A stretch of 64,000 bases of DNA from Trifolium pratense. Lineage: Eukaryota; Streptophyta; Magnoliopsida; Fabales; Fabaceae. Position numbers and translations under genes: made by a program. Under the pieces are notes generated by a model. That model had not been told where the DNA came from and did not search any database. It saw only the letters and a program-made list of their open reading frames with translations. Every line of letters begins with the position of its first letter. Within the stretch, counting starts at the first letter, position 1. Location of the stretch: NCBI RefSeq assembly GCF_020283565.1, contig NC_060061.1, forward strand, positions 27,751,362-27,815,361, read 5' to 3'. Shown here piece after piece: positions 41,450-53,787 of this stretch.

Positions 41450-43224
41450 ATGTAGTTTCACCGCAGCCTGTATTGCAAAAAGATGGGGGAGTTGTTTCGT
41501 GTGAGGATTTATTGACTTCAAAGAAGGAAGGAGCTGGTATTTCGGATGAAGTGCGGGTGGGAGAGATCGTCGTCAGGTTAGAAGCTGGTAAGGAGCGGGG
41601 TGTGCGAGAAGAAGCTCGTAAGACTAGGGGAGGAATGAAGCCTGTTGAGGTAAAGCAGCCTTCAGAAGTCGCGCAGGAGAAAAAGTGCAATGTTTTATTA
41701 CGTAAGTATCAGTCAAGGTCAGATGATGTGGAGTGGGTTCAAAAAGGCTTGGTAGCGACAATTTTGAATGGCGAGGCGATACCTGTGGTGCAGAACAGGT
41801 TATATGACGCAGGGTTTGGGGACTTGGTCATTATTCCCATGGGGGCTGACAAGGTTTTTATTAGAAGTCTGGAAGGGGCGGATGTTATGTCAATTGTGAA
41901 TGGTGCTAAGGAATTTTTCAAATTGGTTTTCTCGCACTGGATTCGATGGGATCAGGATGTTACACCGTATCGGAGAGGGGCTTGGGTTCGTCTGTATGGA
42001 GTTCCGCTGCATGCTTGGAATGTAAACTTTTTCAAGCTGTGCGTACTTGAGTGTGGAAGATTCTTACGCATAGATAGTTGTTCAGCGGACAAGGATAGAT
42101 TGGACTTTGCTCGGGTCTTAATCGCTACGCCAGACTTAGACATAATTAATAGAATCGAGACTGTTCTGGTGGATGGCACTCAGGTGGATGTTAAGATTAT
42201 GGAGGAATGGGGTTTTGCTCAGGGAGAGGACACATGTCTTGAAGAGGAGGAAAGCGAGACGGATACGCAACATTCCGAGAAAGGCGACGAGCTTGCTGAC
42301 CCAGAAGCTTGTCGCAATATTGACCTGTTGGTTGAGAGATTTACAGAGGGGCTGGAGAAGGATGTATGTGATGTTCTTTCTGATCAGGGTGTTGATGTTT
42401 TGATAGGAAAATCAGAGGAAAATCAGGTGGGAGAGAAAGTGGCTGAGGAGGAGGAAGCTCGAGTGGTGATGAATTCTAACCCAATTAGTGCGAATGTGGA
42501 GTCTGTTTCTAGAAAGGGTCATTTAGGAGAGCTTGAAGATCAAGCTTTATGGAATACTATTTCTTCTCAAAAGGTGGAGCATCAGAAGACTTCGAAAGAG
42601 GATAATGTTCCCGGACGAGCGGTTGGTATTATGTCCCGTTGCAAGCGTACTAACTCTTGTCCTCCAAAGGCGAGTCACTCTATCTTATCTGGACCGTGGA
42701 GTTTGGAATGGCTACATGATCACAATCATGGGGAAGCCGGGGTGATTTTCTCCGCTTGTAAGAGAATGAGGAAGGGGGTACACCCTGGAGGAAGGCAGCG
42801 GAAGGGTAGCCCAAGTGATCCTAGGAAAAGAAAAGAAGGAGGGCCGTTTCGTCATCCGCTACATAGTATCAAAAAGGTAGCTAGGATGCCAAGTAATGAT
42901 CGTAGGGATGTTCTAAAAGCTTTAAAGAAGAGTGTGCGACGTCGGCGAGGTGGAGACGAGGTCAATCGTTCGTGTTCAGTGAGACGTCGAGTTTCTTCAG
43001 TTGAGTCTTCTTCATCGGCATCTGTTAATAATGATTGGCAGAATTGGGTGGCAATGCAAGGAACCGAACAGATGGCGGTGGATGACGTTTGGGGGATTGG
43101 AAAGGCCATCGGGGTTAAGTTCAAGGGAGATAATGTAAACATGTTCCGTGTTTTATCTAGGGCGGGTAAAGGCAAGAAGGAGAGCTCTAGTTCGCAGCAG
43201 GGGGGAGGAGCACGTTACGAGTAG
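41450..43224 (+). CDS. LINE ORF1, C-terminal part (DUF4283-like)
   Basis: It continues the ORF1 frame after SIRE-2. A DUF4283-like region lies about 41680-42230 (WVQKGLVATILNGE, then WIRWDQDVTPYRRGAWVRLYG, LHAWN). An acidic stretch (about 42235-42300) and a Lys/Arg-rich C-terminus (about 42755-43010) follow. No CCHC knuckle is seen. It ends with TAG at 43222-43224, 47 bp before ORF2. No frame break is visible in this part. Confidence 0.82.
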
Positions 43225-43271
43225 ATGTGCTAGGTCTGGGTAGTCGTTGTCGCGAGGGGGAGCGTGTCTTT

Positions 43272-45075
43272 ATGAAGATTATTTCGTGGAATATTAGAGG
43301 CTTGGGTGGGTTTGAGAAGAGGAAGGAGGTGCATAAATTGGTAGGGGAATCGAAACCTTTCATTCTTTGCCTACAGGAGACTAAGTTGCAGTCTTGTGAT
43401 GTTTTCCTGTGTTCGACTCTCTAGGGTAGTTTACCTCATGCTTTTTCTTTTCGCCCTTCGGTCGGGGCATCAAGGGGTCTACTAACGTTATGGGATACTT
43501 CTGAGGTGGAGGTATGGTCGACTGAGAGTCGTGAACATGTGTTGTGGTGTAGGGGTCGTTTCGTTAAGTCTGGTGAAGAGTTTTTACTTGCAAATGTTTA
43601 CACGCCGTGTGATGAGGGGGCTAAGCAAGTTTTGTGGGCTTCTTTATCGACGCGGATTCAAGCGTCTGGAAGGGAGAGGGTGTGTGTCTGTGGGGATTTC
43701 AATGCTGTTAGACACGTTGATGAGCGACGCTCTGTTAGGGGAAGTCAGCGTAGTGTGGATCACATTCCTTTTAATCGTTTTATTGAGGATAACAACTTAA
43801 TTGATCTTCCTCTGGTCTCCCGCAAGTTTACGTGGTACCGAGGGGATGGTTTTTCGATGAGCCGCCTGGATAGGTTTTTGCTCTCTGAGGAGTGGTGTTT
43901 GACTTGGCCCAATTGTAAGCAGGTGGCTAAACTGCGAGGGTTGTCTGATCATTGCCCTCTAGTCCTCTCCGCAAATGAGGAAGATTGGGGACCGCGTCCT
44001 TCAAGGATGCTTAAGTGCTGGAGGGATGTTCCCGGTTACAAATTATTTGTGAAAGATAAGTGGAATTCGTTTCAAGTTAATGGCTGGGGTGGATACGTTC
44101 TTAAGGAAAAGTTTAAAATGATCAAGGTGGCTTTGAAGGATTGGCATATTGCTCATGTCCAGAATTTACCTAGCAGAATTGAGTCTTTGAAAGACCGGCT
44201 GTCGGTTCTAGATCAAAAGGGGGAAGAGGAAGATTTGTCTGGAATTGAGTTAGATGAGCTCCATGGGGTCACAGCGGATATTCAATCGTTGTCTCGTTTG
44301 CATACTAGTATTAGTTGGCAACAGTCTCGATCGAAGTGGCTCAAGGAAGGGGATGCTAACTCTAAGTTCTTTCATACGGTCTTGGCGGGGCGTCGCCGAC
44401 GTAATGCCATCTCTGTGATTCAAGTGGGAGGGGTTACTTTGGAGGGAGTCAGTCCTATTCGGCAGGCAGTGTTTTCACATTTTGCGTCCCATTTCAAGTC
44501 TCCTGTTGTGGAAAGGCCGGGAGTGGACAATCTCAATTTCAAAAGGTTGAATCATCTTGAGAGAGGTAGCCTTATCAAACCGTTCACGGAGCTTGAGGTG
44601 AAATCCGCTGTGTGGGATTGTGATAGTTTTAAGAGTCCCGGGCCCGACGGGATAAATTTTGGCTTCATTAAGGACTTTTGGACGGAGCTTCGGGGAGACG
44701 TTATGCGCTTCATTTCAGATTTTCATCGGAACGGTAAATTGTGTAAAGGTATCAATTCTACTTTCATCGCGTTGATCCCGAAGGTTGATAGTCCTCAACG
44801 GTTGAATGATTTTAGGCCAATATCTTTAGTTGGAAGCCTTTATAAAATATTGGCAAAGGTTCTAGCGAATAGGTTGAGGCTTATTATCGGTAGTGTGATT
44901 TCTGAGTCTCAAACGGCATTTGTTAAGGATAGACAGATTTTGGATGGTATTCTAATAGCTAACGAGGTTGTGGATGAGACTCGTAAATCTAAAAAGGAAC
45001 TCATGCTTTTCAAGGTGGATTTTGAGAAAGCATATGATTCGGTGGATTGGGGCTATCTGGATAAGGTTATGGAGC
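43272..45075 (+). pseudogene. LINE ORF2 (endonuclease and reverse transcriptase), nonsense and 3' truncated
   Basis: It starts at ATG 43272 (MKIISWNIRGLGG). The AP-type endonuclease has QETK (43375-43386), GDFNAVR (about 43693), SRLDRFLL and LSDHCPL (about 43943). RT begins near 44630 with SPGPDGI, ALIPKVDSPQ, DFRPISLVG and motif A FKVDFEKAYDSVDW (about 45010-45052). A TAG at 43422-43424 interrupts the endonuclease while the frame continues. The SIRE-3 LTR replaces everything after 45075, so the YxDD motif is missing here. Not functional. Confidence 0.88.
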
Positions 45076-46393
45076 TGAAATTCTGGTATAGCAGAACCAG
45101 ATGTTGTATAGAATGTCGAGACATCTGGTCTGACATGAATAACACGGCAAGGCATGTAACATTAAAACGGATACTGAGAAATAATGTTTTATCAGATGTT
45201 CCAACATTCAATTTAAAGAGAATGTCATACTTAATGTTGTAACATCTTACGAAACATAATAAAATCAACAAGTAAATAAACTGCACAGGAAATTGTTAAC
45301 CCAGTTCAGCCAACCTGCCTACTCTGGGGGATACCAATCCAGGAAGGAAATCCACTAATAGATCTAGTCACTAAGACCTCCAGCAAACCCTTTGAATTTA
45401 CGTCTTACACTAAGACCTCCAGCAAACCCTCGGTTTACGTCTTACACTAAGACCTCCAGCAAATCCTAGGTTTACGCCTTATGACCTCGACACTACTCAT
45501 GCAACTTCTGCCTAGGAACTCCTAGACATGAGATCCCATCTCACTTCCACACAGCCAACACAACCTGTGTTGTTCATATAATGTTGAATAAAATGTGGCG
45601 ACAATCACCGTGACATATTTTACTCTTGCTTAAAAGCTTCGAGTAAATCACACACAGTTAACTCCGTACTTCAAAGCTTAGGAGTAACCTTAAAACATTA
45701 CAACTCAATAAAACACAGTCCTACTCAAGTATCAAATCAATACGTGAGAGGCTCACAAACACTATCTCCTTGCTTAAAAGCTTCAGAGATATTACAATAC
45801 TCTACTCATTACCTAAAGGTTTCTGAGTGAGGACATAGTGACCATCTCACAACCCGAGTGGTTCACTTACACCAACTCTCCTAGAGAGTGGCTTAAAGAC
45901 ACGAAACCCTAAAGACTACATCTTTGATGAACAATGGTTTCGGTTCATAAAATCTTGGCCTTGAGTCTTCTTTATATAGACAGAGCTAGCACGCTCCTGA
46001 TCTTCCAAGATAAGCTTCAGAACACAGCTGGTCTTTGAGTCACGTCCAGCTAAGCAAATCAGACCTTAATAAAAACTTTCCTAAAATAGTTGATCCTCTT
46101 TAGGAAATAAACAATGTGTTGAATCATTCCATTAAGTCTTGATAAGAACATATCTGCACTAATAACGTCTTGATCAGATCAAATCTTGATATACACGTTT
46201 GTATAGTGGATTTCCATATATAGCAGATACGTGTAATAAATGCGCGAGATTTGGGCAATCTGACTGTCGTACCCAAACATGTTACAACATTTGGTCCAAC
46301 ATCTTTTGTACCTAACATGTTGAAACATTTGGTCCAACATCTTGCTTGTATATTTGTTTTAGCAAAATGAGGCCAACACACAAATATCCAACA
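45076..46393 (-). repeat. SIRE-3 3' LTR (1318 bp)
   Basis: It begins TGAAATTCTGG directly after LINE RT codons and ends TCCAACA before the polypurine tract. It holds a threefold repeat near 45380-45470 (ACTAAGACCTCCAGCAAA). The LTR is longer than that of SIRE-1. Confidence 0.85.
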
Positions 46394-47898
46394 ATCTCCC
46401 CCTTTGGCAATTTTTGGCTAAAACAACTTCAGCCCATTAATAAGCACAGAGAGATTTAAAAACCATACAATCCTTCAAGTCAACGTGAGCACACAAATAT
46501 GAAGGAAGGTAGAACATCTTCTATGTTACTTCCAAAAGATTTCCTCAAATAAAAATAACGCACAGGCTAAAGAAATAAACTTTACCATAAACCATCAGAG
46601 GCATACACAGCAGCGGAATCATAACCAACTTAGCTTCATCCTTCAGTAGAGAGAAATAAACTCTCACAAGCACACTTGGGAAAAATAAATTCCCACATCA
46701 GCATCAAGATGTTTCAACAATTTGTAGCGCATCATAACATCCATACATTAAGCACACATAGGCAAAGAACTTGATATTGCATTACTCCCCCTTAATATCA
46801 GATCAGAGAAAAACATATTTTTGCTCCCCCTGAATACATCAGCTCATGCATCTCATCAGGCCATCAGAAAAACTGGTTCTTACTCCCCCTGAATTCATGC
46901 ATGTCACTGCACACACTACTACTTCTTCATAGACAGGCTAGACTAGCATGTCACAACATCAGATACAACATTATAAAGTAGCAGACAAACACAAACATAC
47001 TACTCCCCCTTTTTAGCCACAAAATATGCCAAACAAAAACTTCATGCATTAAGAGCAATAGTAATGAACATCACAGAAATCCATAGTGCAGAATATCAGA
47101 GCATAACAAATCCATAGTCTTGAAATAGCAGAAGCATTACATCACGTACCAACAAAAAATACAAATGTCCTCCACATTATGCTTCACATCATATAATCAT
47201 CAGATACCATACATCACATACTGCTACCGCACACAAAACACATCACAGATCACAACTCCTTAAGCAAACCACAAAGTAGCAGTTGGGAAGAGTAAATTCT
47301 CACATAGTTGAGAAAAATAAGTTCTCATGCATCCAGGATGTTCCAACATATGGCAGGACATCATCCAGAGCAAACAAATAGAGCTTTGCACAATAGAATA
47401 GTAACTACTTACTGCATTATGCTACTTCCCCTCAAAATCAGAATCAGAGAAAAAATCAATTTTACTCCCTCCAAATACATTGACACATGCTTATCAGAAT
47501 GATCATCAGAAAACAATTCTTACTCCCCCTCATCAGATATAAATCAGCAGTAAAGTCATCATCAAATAGCCTAAAACAGATCACACTTCATCAGCACAAA
47601 ATTTTCAACATGATGACCAAGATGTTTCACCATCTAGTAGCACATCAGATAGCACAGGTTCCTCCGGTATGGTATCAGAGCATTGACAACAAAGATGTTT
47701 CAACACATGTTAGCACAACACATAGCACATGTTAGCAAAGATGTTTCAACATGTCTATCTAGCGTGGTATCAGAGCAAATAGGAGCAATCACAAAATATG
47801 TCACATGTTAGAAAAGATGTTGCAACATATGGTAGCACAGCTTCTTCCAGCATGGTATCAAAGCACGTGGACTTCCAATCAGGGCATTGAGCATCCAT
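46394..47898 (-). other. SIRE-3 untranslated region with polypurine tracts
   Basis: The main tract AAAGGGGGAGAT (- strand) is at 46394-46405. Six or more G-run blocks of AGGGGGAGTA type follow (46785, 46825, 46881, 47003, 47525 and others). No ORF is supported. Confidence 0.7.
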
Positions 47899-48545
47899 CT
47901 AGCAAAAACTCCTCTTGTACACATGATCCCATCTTTGTGCAAAGGAAGCACGATGAAAGGAAACATTGTCACAGAGAGCAACAAGCACATTCTGAGGGAT
48001 CTTTTTCCCACCAGACTTCTTCTTTGAGGCAGAGGGTGTGATGTCTGGCACATCCTCCTCAACATCATACTTAGAGTCACTTGAAGATGCTTCCTTTCTT
48101 TTCAGACTCTGTTTCTTCTTACTAGCAGGCACATTAACCTCATACATATTCTTTTCAGAATCAACCACTTCTTCATTAAGTGGCACAATTTGATGACTTT
48201 CTTTACACTGAAAGACCCTTCTTCAACCTCAGTAGAATTCTCTTCATCAGACCCTGTTTCTTCATTAGATGAGTCAGATGGGTCAACAGATGTCCCAACA
48301 TCTTTCACCACAATAGTTTCTTGAACAGGTTTCTGGACAATAGTAACATCAGCCTTAGGTTGGTCCACAGATGTGTCAACGTCTGGCACAACATCCTTTT
48401 TAGGAACAGTTTGTTTTGGTTTATCAACAACGGAACCAATAACATCTTTTGTCTGAGATACACCAGCAACAAGAACATCTACAATTATGTTTGTGGAATC
48501 AGCAACATCCACCCCAGCAGAGATAATAATGTCAGGAACTAGCAA
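47899..48545 (-). pseudogene. SIRE-3 envelope-like ORF remnant
   Basis: Two overlapping - strand frames (48102..48545 and 47899..48186) together cover an acidic Ser/Thr/Val-rich part and the start of the conserved part (VALCDNVSFH, compare the [11 protein letters not shown] segment in SIRE-1). A frame change separates them near 48180. Only part of the family's coding region is recognisable. Confidence 0.65.
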
Positions 48546-51500
48546 TACTTCTCATAGCTTCTTTCTCCTTTAAAGCACAAAGGGAGAAATAAACTCCCAT
48601 ATACAGAGGAAAATAAATTCTCACACATCAGAGAGAAATAAATTATCAAAAATCAGATCAGGATGTGTAGACAACATGAGTGACATCATAGCATAACATA
48701 TCTCATGAGAACATAAAGCTAGAGGTTTCAGAAGCAGATCTGAAACTGTCACATAATCACATTTAAGTATCACATATCTGAGCATTATCGCATCTGATCA
48801 CAACACATCTGAACACGTATAGTACTTCTCAGCAGAATGCACATCCACACAAACAGTCATAGCATGACCAGTTCTCTTTCAATCATACTTTGAGCAATAG
48901 CTTGGTCACGTGGAAGATCATCAAGATCAGTTTCTTCCACCACATTATAATCTTCAATACTCCAAATCACAATCAGGTTTGTGACTCTCAGACCATATTA
49001 GCATCAGCTTGGGAATTATAGAACAGGTTTCAACAACACGAACAGGTTGGTCCAAGATGTTTCAACATCTGATGTGACATCAGACTCAGGTGAGGTTTCT
49101 TTGGGGGACACAACCACAACTTTAGTGGGGAATAACAAAGTGACAGAATCAACAACTTTGAAAGATGACACATGAAAAAAATTCAAAAAAAAAAAATGTC
49201 ATCAACAACCACAACATTCATACTAGACTGACCTATGGTTTTAAGAGATCTTGGTTTATCTAGAATTACAATTTCAGAGACAGATCTCACAGATGTTTCA
49301 ACACTACCCACAACATTTGAACTGACAAAAAAAACCTTTAACAGATGTAACAACATTTGACTCAACATTATGGGGTGACAACTGAATCAATGAGGTTATC
49401 AAAACGAGTTTGGTAGGTTTATTAACATCATCAACAAACATAGATAGGCTTTTCTAGGATCTTTTGAGAGATAAGATTAACCTGGATAATGGATTTAGAA
49501 ATAGGTTTCCTAGATGATGCACATTTTGTTGACCAAGCAGAATAGAAGTAGATTCAGATGGATTCAAAGTATTCACAGACCTTTTATGCATTCCCTTCTG
49601 ACACGAGGTTGATCACACTGTCCATTTCACTTCCTTGTTGATCTTACAGGAAACATGTCTCGAATAATGTTCTAACATTCAGTCAGACATTGTCGTCTTT
49701 TACTTGCATTTATCAACACATCTTCAAACATACTGTTTTCCACTTGATTCGAAGTGTTCTCCTTTCACTTAGACTTAGTGACACATACCAAGACATATGA
49801 ATATCACATTTGTGACATCTCTCAATAATGAAGACTCTTGGAAAGTCCTTCCAAAAAAAAACTGTAGAGAAAAATAAATTCTCCCAGACTCAACCATTTA
49901 ACGACTCGAGAGATATGTGAATAACTGATATAATTATTCAGCTTTACATGACTAGAATCAACCATGCCTTGTTAATAATTTCATAATGTCACAACATGTT
50001 GTCTGACATCATATTCTCATATGAGGCAAAGATCTCCAGAAGCTTGTACAACACTCTAGACAATATATATGTACCAATGCAATCCACAGAAAAACACATG
50101 ACTCTACCTGTCATAGATAATCAGGGCTCCAACTGAAGATGAAAACTCGAGCACTAAATGAAAACATGCGAAAGACTTCATGCTTTCATGTTGAAGGGCA
50201 ACACCAACTCCCTCAGTAGAGTCGATTCTGAGTCAGATACTCTCACTTCTTGAGAATACATCCAAGCATTCTGACCTCTTCAGTTAACAAGGACACATCT
50301 GATCAATGTCATAGCAGAACCACACTATGTATCATGACCTTTTGAATAGGCAGGATGTCATGCATACAAGGTGTAAAGTCACGCACAAAGTCCAAAACAT
50401 CTTAGTTTGCTTAAAAGCTTGACTAAGATCCTGATTATCAACCCTTTTCTAGAGTGACATGCAACAGAAAAAACCAAAGACAATTATCAAACCTCAGTAT
50501 TTGACAATATTCTTCTGCCCTTACATTCACTAGTAGTTGTTGATACTAGTGGAATAAATAGTCATGCATTGCTAGAGCATACTATTAAAACAAGATCAGA
50601 ACCTCCACATTCTGATTCACATAGTCAGAAACACGTCTTCTGACCACATAGCTTGAGCACTCCCATGCAAAGTCTCAGGCACCTTCCACAGAACAACCAT
50701 CAGTAAATATGATGTTACAACATCATTTGGGACATCAGCTTCTGATTTTGGAACCCAATTACATTGGTTCATAAATCATCATTCAAAAGGACTCATTGTG
50801 CATAGACATCCTTCAAGAAGCTCCTAATAGAGTACCATCAATGCAGATCATCCAGGTTTTTCAAAACACCTGAATACCATGAAGAGAAATATACTCTCCG
50901 AACAATAAAGTTCAGACTACATAATTGCACAGCTCTTCAGACAAATATATCAGTTTTATGCATAACTTCAACAAAGGATATACATATACATAGCTCCCAT
51001 TAAAGTATTTATCATTTGTCAGATAGGATTACCTTCTCACACAAGGTAGGACATTAGATCTGACATCATTCTTCTGCACATATATGGCACCAACAGATAA
51101 CATCCACTCATGACAATTATTCTTACAAAAAGTCATTCCAGATTAGGTCAGTTGCTTGACCTTGTACTCCACCCTGAGTAGAACCAGCTTCCTTGGCTGA
51201 AGAAGCAGATGTTGGAGAAGATGTTTCAACATTAATTCTGACATCAATCTCAATCCCATCGGTTTCATCCTGAACTATGGTCTGAAGATACCATAGTAGT
51301 CCATAACTCTTCCAAGGGGACACAGGAGAATCAACCATCAGTAGTTGATCAACCTTCAATATCAAATCATCTACACATGCAGGGACGTGCATATTTTACA
51401 TCTCAAAAACTTCTTCTAATGTTCCAACCCCTTGTCTTACTTTGAGATGTTTGATGCCATTCTTCTGAACCTATAGAGGAGATTCCCTCTAACAGGTATC

Positions 51501-51922
51501 TGGAACACTTTGATCCAACATAATATCAGGTACCACAGATGTGACAGTACTTAGCACAACATCAGTCTTAGATGCCAAAGATGTACCAACATTCGACACA
51601 ACATCATTTTCAGAGCAGATCCTTTGAGAGACTCATCAACAAACTCACTTGTGACCTTAGTGGAAGCATTAAATACATCAGATGGATTTCCCTTGATTAG
51701 TGTGCACCAGACAATGGAGAGAGGGATGCAACATTTACTTCCTTTCACTTCAACACAAACACACATCTTGAAGGGAAGTAAAAACTTCGTCAATCTTAAT
51801 TCAAAAGATATCTTTAACGCATAAGGTAAAGAATTAACTTCACCGAAAATACCAGAGAACCATAATCCTTTGGTCCCAAACAAAATAAATCCTCCTTGTT
51901 TAATCATGCATTCATATAACTA
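48546..51922 (-). other. SIRE-3 decayed internal sequence
   Basis: No long ORF. Many copies of the AGATGT...AACATCTG motif show that it belongs to SIRE-3. Two short - frames (51123..51392 and 51551..51907) look like fragments of the low-complexity envelope-like region, but not enough to annotate. Confidence 0.6.
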
Positions 51923-53663
51923 GATATTTATTCTTAATCGTCACTTTGTTCAACTGACGATAGTCTATACATAATCTCATGCTCCCATCTTTCTTCTTCA
52001 CAAGCAACACCGGCGCTCCCCATGGCGAAACACTCGGTCGAACAAACCTCTTCTCAAGCAGCTCTTCAAGTTGCTTCTTCAACTCATTCAACTCTGATGC
52101 TGACATTCGATACGGCGCCATCGATATCGGACTAGTTCCAGGTACTAGGTCGATAGAAAACTCTACCTCTCGCTTTGGAGGCACGTCAGATATATCATCC
52201 GGAAACACATCTGGGAATTCACAAACGATCGGTAACTCTTCTATCTTAACTCCTCCTTCGAGTTTCAATGATGCAAACATCATGAACATCTCGGCATGTT
52301 CTTTCAATGCTTCCGATACTTCCTTCCCGCTCATCAAATGCAAGTTCTCCTCCGGCTTCGGAAAAACAACGGCCTTCTCACGACAGTTGATATGAATTCG
52401 ATTAAAGATTAACCAATTCATACCAAAAATCACATCCATACCACTAAGTGGAATACACACAAAATCCATACCAAAGTGCCTATCAAAAATGGTTACGGGG
52501 CAATTACGACATACTTGTCGGGTAATCACTGAACCATTAGCAGGAGTTTCTATTTCCATCCTACCCGTCATATCCGTTAAAGGAATACTAAGACGCTTTG
52601 CACAATCCAAAGAAATAAAAGAATGCGTCGCTCCCGTATCTATAATTGCAATTAAAGGAGTGTCATAGATGAAACACGTACCTCTAATGAGATTGTCCTC
52701 AAGGCTAGCATCCTCTCCACTTAAAGCAAACACCTTGCCCATCACCTTCTTGGGCTTCTTACAAGTCGGACTCTTGTGGCCTTCTTCACCACAGTTGAAA
52801 CACACCACTTTTGTCCTACACACTTCGGTCTTGTGGCCCAGTTTTCCACAATTCTTACACCTATCTCCTTTCTTAGGGCAATCATAAGACATATGACCCC
52901 TTTCTCCACAGTTGTAACAACTTCCATTCACCGGCTTCTTACCACCACTGGTATTCCCTTTACCGCGGTTGTCATAAGGTTTTCCGCGCTCTTGTCCTTT
53001 CCCTTTTCGGTCATTCGCAGCCTTGTAGTAGTTCACCTTTGCCCTACCATCTTCATCACAAATCCTACTCTTGTTCACAAGGGTCGCAAAATCCCTTATC
53101 TGCGAAAATCCAATCATATGCTTAATGTCTGGACGTAGACCACTTTCAAACTTCACACACTTGTCGTTCTCCGCTTCCAAAGTGTTGTAATGCGGACTAA
53201 ACGCACACAAAGTCTCAAACTTGACGGCATAGTCAGCTACCGTCATATTTCCCTGTTTCAACTCCATGAATTCCACCACCTTCTTATTCTTCACATCCAC
53301 AGGAAAATACTTAACCAAAAATTCTCTTTTAAACCTCGCCCATGGTATAGCCATACCACCGGGTCCTAGCCTCAACTTAGCATTCTTCCACCACACATTC
53401 GCTTCCTCGCGCAACACATATGTTCCAAGGGTTGTCTTCCCTTCCTCGGAACAATCCATTGCTTCAAAAATTATCTCAAGTTCCTCCAGCCACTTGTGAG
53501 CTCCATCCGGGTTGTAACCTCCGGTAAATGTTGGCGGTTTCTGCTTCATGAACCTTTCCAACCTCATCTCTACCTCTCTTCCAGGTTGATGATCTCTAAC
53601 CACAATGTTGGTGAGTGCGGCCAAAGCCTCCGCAATCTGAGCATTCGTTCTCGCAGCAGCCAT
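51923..53663 (-). pseudogene. Chromovirus gag-protease-RT, 3' truncated copy
   Basis: It starts at ATG 53663 ([14 protein letters not shown]). It contains gag, three CCHC knuckles (about 52740-52925), protease DTG (about 52640) and the first RT segment ([18 protein letters not shown]) and is cut shortly after [17 protein letters not shown] at 51923. It corresponds to 58787..60527 of the longer copy. Confidence 0.9.
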
Positions 53664-53770
53664 GATTCCTGAACGAATCACAACTAGACGTTAGAAAGTA
53701 CTAACAGTGTTCCCTACACATGCTCATACGGGGAAAAGAAAAGTCCTAATTGGTTCACACGAACCAACCA

Positions 53771-53783
53771 GGCTCTGATACCA
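53771..53783 (-). promoter_or_regulatory. Primer binding site of the truncated copy
   Basis: TGGTATCAGAGCC on the - strand, four bases from the LTR. The same site occurs at 60635-60647 in the longer copy. Confidence 0.85.
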
Positions 53784-53787
53784 CTAT

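Larger units (their letters stand above)
29185..45075 (+). mobile_element. LINE (L1-type non-LTR retrotransposon), broken by SIRE-2 and SIRE-3
   Basis: The start is approximate: a GA-rich leader near 29185 leads into GC-rich DNA. ORF1 (RRM part, then DUF4283-like part) is split by SIRE-2 at 30199/41445. ORF2 (endonuclease and RT) starts at 43272 and is cut by the SIRE-3 LTR at 45076 just after RT motif A. The remainder of RT, any RNase H and the poly(A) end are beyond the window or lost. The base composition of the LINE is clearly more GC-rich than the flank. Confidence 0.88.
45076..51922 (-). mobile_element. SIRE-3: decayed SIRE-1-like copia element, 3' part
   Basis: The LTR at the left is followed by a polypurine tract and about 5.5 kb without gag or pol. 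The LTR start (TGAAATTCTGG), the shared leader-type segment (CCAGTTCAGCC, CTGGGGGATACCAATCCAGG) and the end AATATCCAACA tie it to the SIRE-1 family. It inserted in LINE ORF2 and is itself cut at 51923 by the chromovirus. Its 5' part is not in the window. Confidence 0.82.

Noticed and set aside
51979..52395. Ser-rich 138-codon + strand frame, repeated at 58843..59259
   Set aside because: It is antisense to chromovirus pol; the Ser bias comes from the complementary strand of Glu/Lys codons.
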